Positions 5,161 through 5,670 of a stretch of 5,670 nucleotides of DNA are shown piece by piece (the first letter of the stretch is position 1; each line of letters opens with the position of its first letter). This stretch comes from Acidobacteriota bacterium (lineage in GTDB: Bacteria > Acidobacteriota > Terriglobia > Terriglobales > Acidobacteriaceae): NCBI GenBank assembly GCA_028873155.1, contig JAGWML010000195.1, positions 1 through 5,670 on the forward strand. Reading direction: 5' to 3'. The translations under genes were made by a program, and so were the position numbers. The notes below the pieces were generated by a model. It saw only the letters and a program-made list of their open reading frames with translations, searched no databases and was not told where the DNA came from.

Positions 5161-5670
5161 TCAGCTGCGCCAGTGCAACTCCACCGGCCCATCCATCGGA
5201 TGCCTGGGTGCCCCAGGTCTCGCTTCTGAGACCTGGAAATCTCTCGCCGCCGCATCCAGCCGCGCCTGCTTCAGCGCGAAGTACCACTTCGCCGGCTTGT
5301 CTGCATCGTCAATCAGCATCAGGCTCGGGTTGTGCTTCAACCCCTCCGCCTGCTGCATCATCGTCACTTGATCCTGCCGCACAAACTTCGCGCCAAAGAA
5401 CTTCGCCACCGGCGTCACAAACGGCACGTGGTAAAACACATTCCACGCCGCGACCACATCAATCCTGCACGTCGAGGCCGTCACCGGCGTCACCGTCGTC
5501 AGGCTGCTGAACCACTTCTCCCCGCAGCGAATCATCTCCGTCCGACGGTTCGGCAGCACAAAGTCAATTGTCGTCTCCACCGGCTGCCCATACACGCCCA
5601 GCAGCTTGTACGGAGCGGAGTTCCCGCTCGGCGCATGCGCGCTCATCCTGAAGCCCTCAGGAATCGGCTC
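5161..5670 (-). CDS. Probable Rieske non-heme iron oxygenase, C-terminal catalytic part (partial, 5' end outside window)
   Basis: The frame is open across the right edge and ends at TGA 5161-5163, giving 169 residues of the C-terminus. The N-terminal Rieske [2Fe-2S] domain and the two iron-binding histidines would lie outside. The visible part resembles the end of ring-hydroxylating or demethylating oxygenase alpha subunits: a beta-rich stretch (KLLGVYGQPVETTIDFVLPN, then KWFSSLTTVTPVTASTCRID), followed by FVRQDQVTMMQQAEGL and NPSLMLIDDADKPAKWYFAL. The Asp in RQDQVTMM (visible residue 100) is placed like the third iron ligand of the 2-His-1-carboxylate site, some 45 residues before the natural end in related monooxygenases. 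The normal terminus would be expected soon after WYFALKQARLDA. About 28 further residues (from about RDFQVSEARPG) are unusual and are partly encoded by the hairpin at 5203-5236. The Met codon at 5646 is internal. Family assignment is fairly sure; substrate is unknown. Confidence 0.65.
   Translation of the reverse strand, partial: EPIPEGFRMSAHAPSGNSAPYKLLGVYGQPVETTIDFVLPNRRTEMIRCGEKWFSSLTTVTPVTASTCRIDVVAAWNVFYHVPFVTPVAKFFGAKFVRQDQVTMMQQAEGLKHNPSLMLIDDADKPAKWYFALKQARLDAAARDFQVSEARPGAPRHPMDGPVELHWRS
5203..5236. repeat. Perfect hairpin/repeat element inside the 3' end of the Rieske gene
   Basis: CCAGGTCTC (5213-5221) and GAGACCTGG (5228-5236) are perfectly complementary around a 6-nt loop. A third arm, CCTGGG (5203-5208), pairs alternatively with CCCAGG (5212-5217) across TGC, so two mutually exclusive hairpins are possible. 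A further small stem, CATCC/GGATG, lies just to the left (5190-5202). The GGTGCCCCAG core followed by a stem resembles hairpin repeats I recall from Acidobacteriota genomes, though this is unverified. On the minus strand the main stem is translated as roughly FQVSEARPG. Confidence 0.6.

Noticed and set aside
5088..5510. Plus-strand frames opposite the oxygenase end
   Set aside because: Ser/Pro/Ala/Arg-rich shadow frames, with the minus strand coding.
1..5670. CRISPR array, tRNA/rRNA, insertion sequence, phage or defence module
   Set aside because: No regularly spaced repeats, cloverleaf-like segments, transposase motifs or recognised defence domains were seen on either strand.

Overview
The window is GC-rich, with a strong preference for C/G at third codon positions and genes packed on both strands. 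Codon use, the mix of genes and two repeat-like hairpin elements resemble soil Acidobacteriota (Terriglobia/Acidobacteriaceae). That assignment is an inference from pattern memory, not from a search.

Layout from left to right: (1) the 3' end of a LysR-type regulator (+, 2-304) converges, 13 nt between stops, on gcvT (-, 318-1475), the glycine-cleavage aminomethyltransferase. gcvT has a good sigma70-like promoter and a strong Shine-Dalgarno. (2) A cluster of three small unrecognised genes follows: a 71-aa two-helix membrane protein (+, 1586-1801), a 136-aa Gly/Ala-rich two-helix membrane protein (-, 1759-2169) whose 3' end overlaps the first tail to tail, and a soluble acidic 111-aa protein (+, 2307-2642) that starts at TTG behind GGAGG. 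(3) A 335-nt gene-free stretch (2643-2977) holds a degenerate hairpin element that looks like a dispersed intergenic repeat, plus a weak promoter candidate. (4) A 456-aa polytopic membrane protein with a C-terminal SpoIIE/RsbU-type PP2C phosphatase domain (+, 2978-4348) converges, 8 nt between stops, on (5) an alpha/beta hydrolase of the plant methylesterase/hydroxynitrile-lyase-like group (-, 4357-5079). (6) The C-terminal part of a probable Rieske non-heme iron oxygenase (-, 5161-5670) runs off the right edge. A perfect hairpin near its 3' end has apparently been read through in frame, giving an additional protein tail.

The genes do not form one obvious pathway. Only the Rieske oxygenase and the hydrolase share a strand closely enough (81 nt) to be one transcription unit, possibly oxidation and ester hydrolysis of a small molecule. 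The rest are single-gene units in convergent or divergent arrangement. I found no CRISPR array, tRNA, rRNA, insertion sequence or defence system, and nothing that amounts to a clearly new multigene system. The most noteworthy signals are the two repeat-like hairpins, one of them inside a coding sequence, and the uncharacterised membrane input domain of the phosphatase.
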